NCBI GenBank assembly: GCA_965208975.1
Contig: CBDBQH010000001.1
Span: 620,001-684,000, forward strand
Source: G963663315 sp965208975
GTDB lineage: Bacteria; Pseudomonadota; Gammaproteobacteria; Arenicellales; Poriferihabitantaceae
Length of the DNA: 64,000 nt
Reading direction: 5' to 3'
Shown here: positions 62,315 to 64,000 of the stretch, piece by piece
Layout of the letters: every line of letters begins with the position of its first letter
How positions within the stretch are numbered: position 1 is the stretch's first letter
Program-made: the position numbers and the translations under genes
The notes under the pieces: generated by a model
The model's input: only the letters and a program-made list of their open reading frames with translations
The model's database searches: none
What the model was told of the DNA's origin: nothing

Positions 62315-64000
62315 ATGCTGAAAGACCCACAATATCAAATTCAGGAATTGCGGGCGAAGCTGGAGTATCACAATCATCGTTACTATGAGCTGGATGACCC
62401 GGAAATCCCGGACAGTGATTATGACCGTCTGCTCCGGTCTCTGGAGGAACTGGAAGAGCGATACCCGCAATATCACTCTGCACAATCACCGACCCAAAAA
62501 GTGGGCGGGTTCTCCGCTAAACCCTTTTCTGAAGTCACTCACGCCCTGCCGATGTTATCCCTCGGTAACGCATTCTCGAGTCAGGAAATCGAGAATTTCG
62601 ATCGACGGGTGCGGGAATTGACGGGTCTGGAAGATGCGAAGGTGAAATATGTGGCAGAACCGAAAATTGATGGTCTGGCCATTAGTCTCCGCTATGAAAA
62701 GGGTTGGCTGGCACAGGCCGCTACTCGCGGGGATGGTCGCGCGGGAGAGAACGTAACCCTGAACATGCGGGAGATTCTGGGTGACAGAACCCGATTGCAG
62801 GGCATGGACAGCCCGGACGTTCTGGAGGTGCGAGGCGAAGTTTTTATCAGCCGGAAGGATTTTGAAGCGTTGAACGAGTCTCGACGGATGAGCGATCTGA
62901 AATTATTTGTGAACCCCCGCAATGCGGCTGCGGGCGGGTTGCGGCAACTGGACCCGGCGGAGATTGCGTCTCGGCGATTGCGGTTGTATTGTTATTCGTT
63001 GGGGGAGATTAAAGGCATGCCGTATCCGCAGACGCATGAGTCGATACTGCGGGAGATTAGCGCTTTTGGCTTGCCGGTGACCGATTTATATTGCGTGGTT
63101 GAAGGGGTGGCGGGGTGCCTGAATTATTATCAGGAGATGCTTGAGCGTCGAGCCGGACTGCCTTTTGATATTGACGGGGTCGTCTACAAGGTTTCCCGAA
63201 TTGACTGGCAGAACAGTCTGGGCGCTACCGCCAAGGCTCCGCGCTGGGCCATCGCACATAAATTTCCCGCTCAGGAGGAGGTCACAATAGTTGAAAACAT
63301 CGAGATTCAGGTAGGCAGAACCGGCGCGGTTACCCCGGTAGCCAGACTGAAACCGGTTTTTGTCGGCGGGGTCACGGTTTCCAGCGCCACACTGCATAAT
63401 CGCAGGGAAATCCAGCGTCTGGATGTTCGGGTCGGCGACCGGGTTATGGTGAGACGGGCCGGGGATGTGATACCGGAAGTGCTGTCGGTGGTGATGTCTG
63501 CCCGGCCTGATGGCGCCGAACCGTTCGTATTCCCGGAAACCTGCCCGGTATGCGCGAGTCCGGTCGTATACGAAGGAGAAGGGATCATTGCCCGTTGCAG
63601 CGGTGGGCTGGTTTGTGAGGCGCAGAAAAAAGAAAGTATCAAGCATTTTGCCAGTCGAAAAGCCATGGATATCGAAGGGCTGGGCGAAAAACTGGTGGAT
63701 TGGCTGGTTTCGAACAGGGTGATTGAAGATGTGTCCGAATTATATCGGGTGTCGATAGAAGATATTGAATCGATGTACCGGAAGAAAACCACGACCCTTG
63801 CAGGCTTTTTAAGCTCTCTTGGAATTCCAATGGTCGGAGACAAGACCGCAGAAGCTCTGATGGACAAGTTTGGATCGCTGGAGCAGATAGAACAGGCTTC
63901 GAGAGACCAACTGATAAGGACTGCGGAAATAGGTCCGGCAGTCGCCAGCAATATTGTGACTTATTTTGAGCAGCCGCGCATTCGTGAGATGGTGGATAAA
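62315..64000 (+). CDS. ligA: NAD-dependent DNA ligase LigA (3' part outside window)
   Basis: First 562 codons; the frame is open to the window edge. The adenylated lysine is K117 in AEPKIDGLAIS; GDGRAGENVT, VRGEVFIS and RNAAAGGLRQLD follow. The Cys4 zinc finger is CPVCASPVVYEGEGIIARCS with the last Cys in GLVCEAQ. The helix-hairpin-helix repeat that should follow IEDIESM is shorter than usual: about 13 residues of the first HhH seem missing before TTTLAGFLSSLGIPMVG. Start 14 nt after zipA. Confidence 0.93.
   Translation, partial: MLKDPQYQIQELRAKLEYHNHRYYELDDPEIPDSDYDRLLRSLEELEERYPQYHSAQSPTQKVGGFSAKPFSEVTHALPMLSLGNAFSSQEIENFDRRVRELTGLEDAKVKYVAEPKIDGLAISLRYEKGWLAQAATRGDGRAGENVTLNMREILGDRTRLQGMDSPDVLEVRGEVFISRKDFEALNESRRMSDLKLFVNPRNAAAGGLRQLDPAEIASRRLRLYCYSLGEIKGMPYPQTHESILREISAFGLPVTDLYCVVEGVAGCLNYYQEMLERRAGLPFDIDGVVYKVSRIDWQNSLGATAKAPRWAIAHKFPAQEEVTIVENIEIQVGRTGAVTPVARLKPVFVGGVTVSSATLHNRREIQRLDVRVGDRVMVRRAGDVIPEVLSVVMSARPDGAEPFVFPETCPVCASPVVYEGEGIIARCSGGLVCEAQKKESIKHFASRKAMDIEGLGEKLVDWLVSNRVIEDVSELYRVSIEDIESMYRKKTTTLAGFLSSLGIPMVGDKTAEALMDKFGSLEQIEQASRDQLIRTAEIGPAVASNIVTYFEQPRIREMVDK

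Overview
The window looks like chromosome from a free-living or host-associated gammaproteobacterium of roughly 52% GC. Three blocks point there: smc-zipA-ligA (zipA is essentially gammaproteobacterial), gatCAB divergent from mreBCD-mrdA-rodA, and rimP-nusA-infB-rbfA-truB, together with Mpl, OpgB, MltA, MltB and RNase D. GatCAB plus tRNA-Asn suggests tRNA-dependent amidation, and it is not an enteric. No rRNA, prophage, insertion sequence or CRISPR array is visible.

Layout. 1-3.0 kb: purine catabolism (end of xdhB, xdhC, convergent guanine deaminase). 3.0-5.5 kb: a PanB-like protein and an MttB-family methyltransferase that form an operon-like run with guanine deaminase. 5.6-10.7 kb: a type III restriction-modification pair behind an orphan AbiEi-type antitoxin/regulator whose promoter carries a 49-bp dyad. 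11.0-14.7 kb: tRNA-Ser, a ferredoxin, acetoacetyl-CoA synthetase and thiolase. 14.7-20.1 kb: STAS protein, periplasmic binding protein, histidine kinase, ammonium transporter. 20.2-28.7 kb: a truncated GT25 remnant, a promoter-plus-terminator leader, the rimP-nusA-infB-rbfA-truB operon, tRNA-Asn, uvrB. 28.7-32.2 kb: tRNA-Arg and gatCAB. 32.3-40.6 kb: elongasome and wall-remodelling operon (mreBCD, mrdA, rodA, mltB, rlpA, DD-carboxypeptidase). 40.7-43.0 kb: mmsA and a coiled-coil nuclease-like protein. 43.3-48.4 kb: a giant Calx-beta autotransporter next to interspersed repeats and a (TTGC)13 tract. 49-52.8 kb: dsbA, mpl, a small membrane protein, rnd. 52.8-56.4 kb: mltA and opgB, the latter split by a 14-nt homopolymer. 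56.6-64 kb: a bacterial GOLPH3-like (GPP34) protein, smc, zipA, ligA (runs off the end).

Two surface-related loci carry hypermutable tracts that look like contingency (phase-variation) switches: poly-C14 near the 3' end of opgB, where the correct C-terminus lies in another frame and ends 4 nt before mltA, and a tetranucleotide tract upstream of the Calx-beta autotransporter. Less ordinary gene associations are MttB/PanB/GuaD, the orphan AbiEi heading a type III R-M operon, and GPP34 divergent from opgB. Domain calls come from reading the translations against remembered family motifs; no database search was run.
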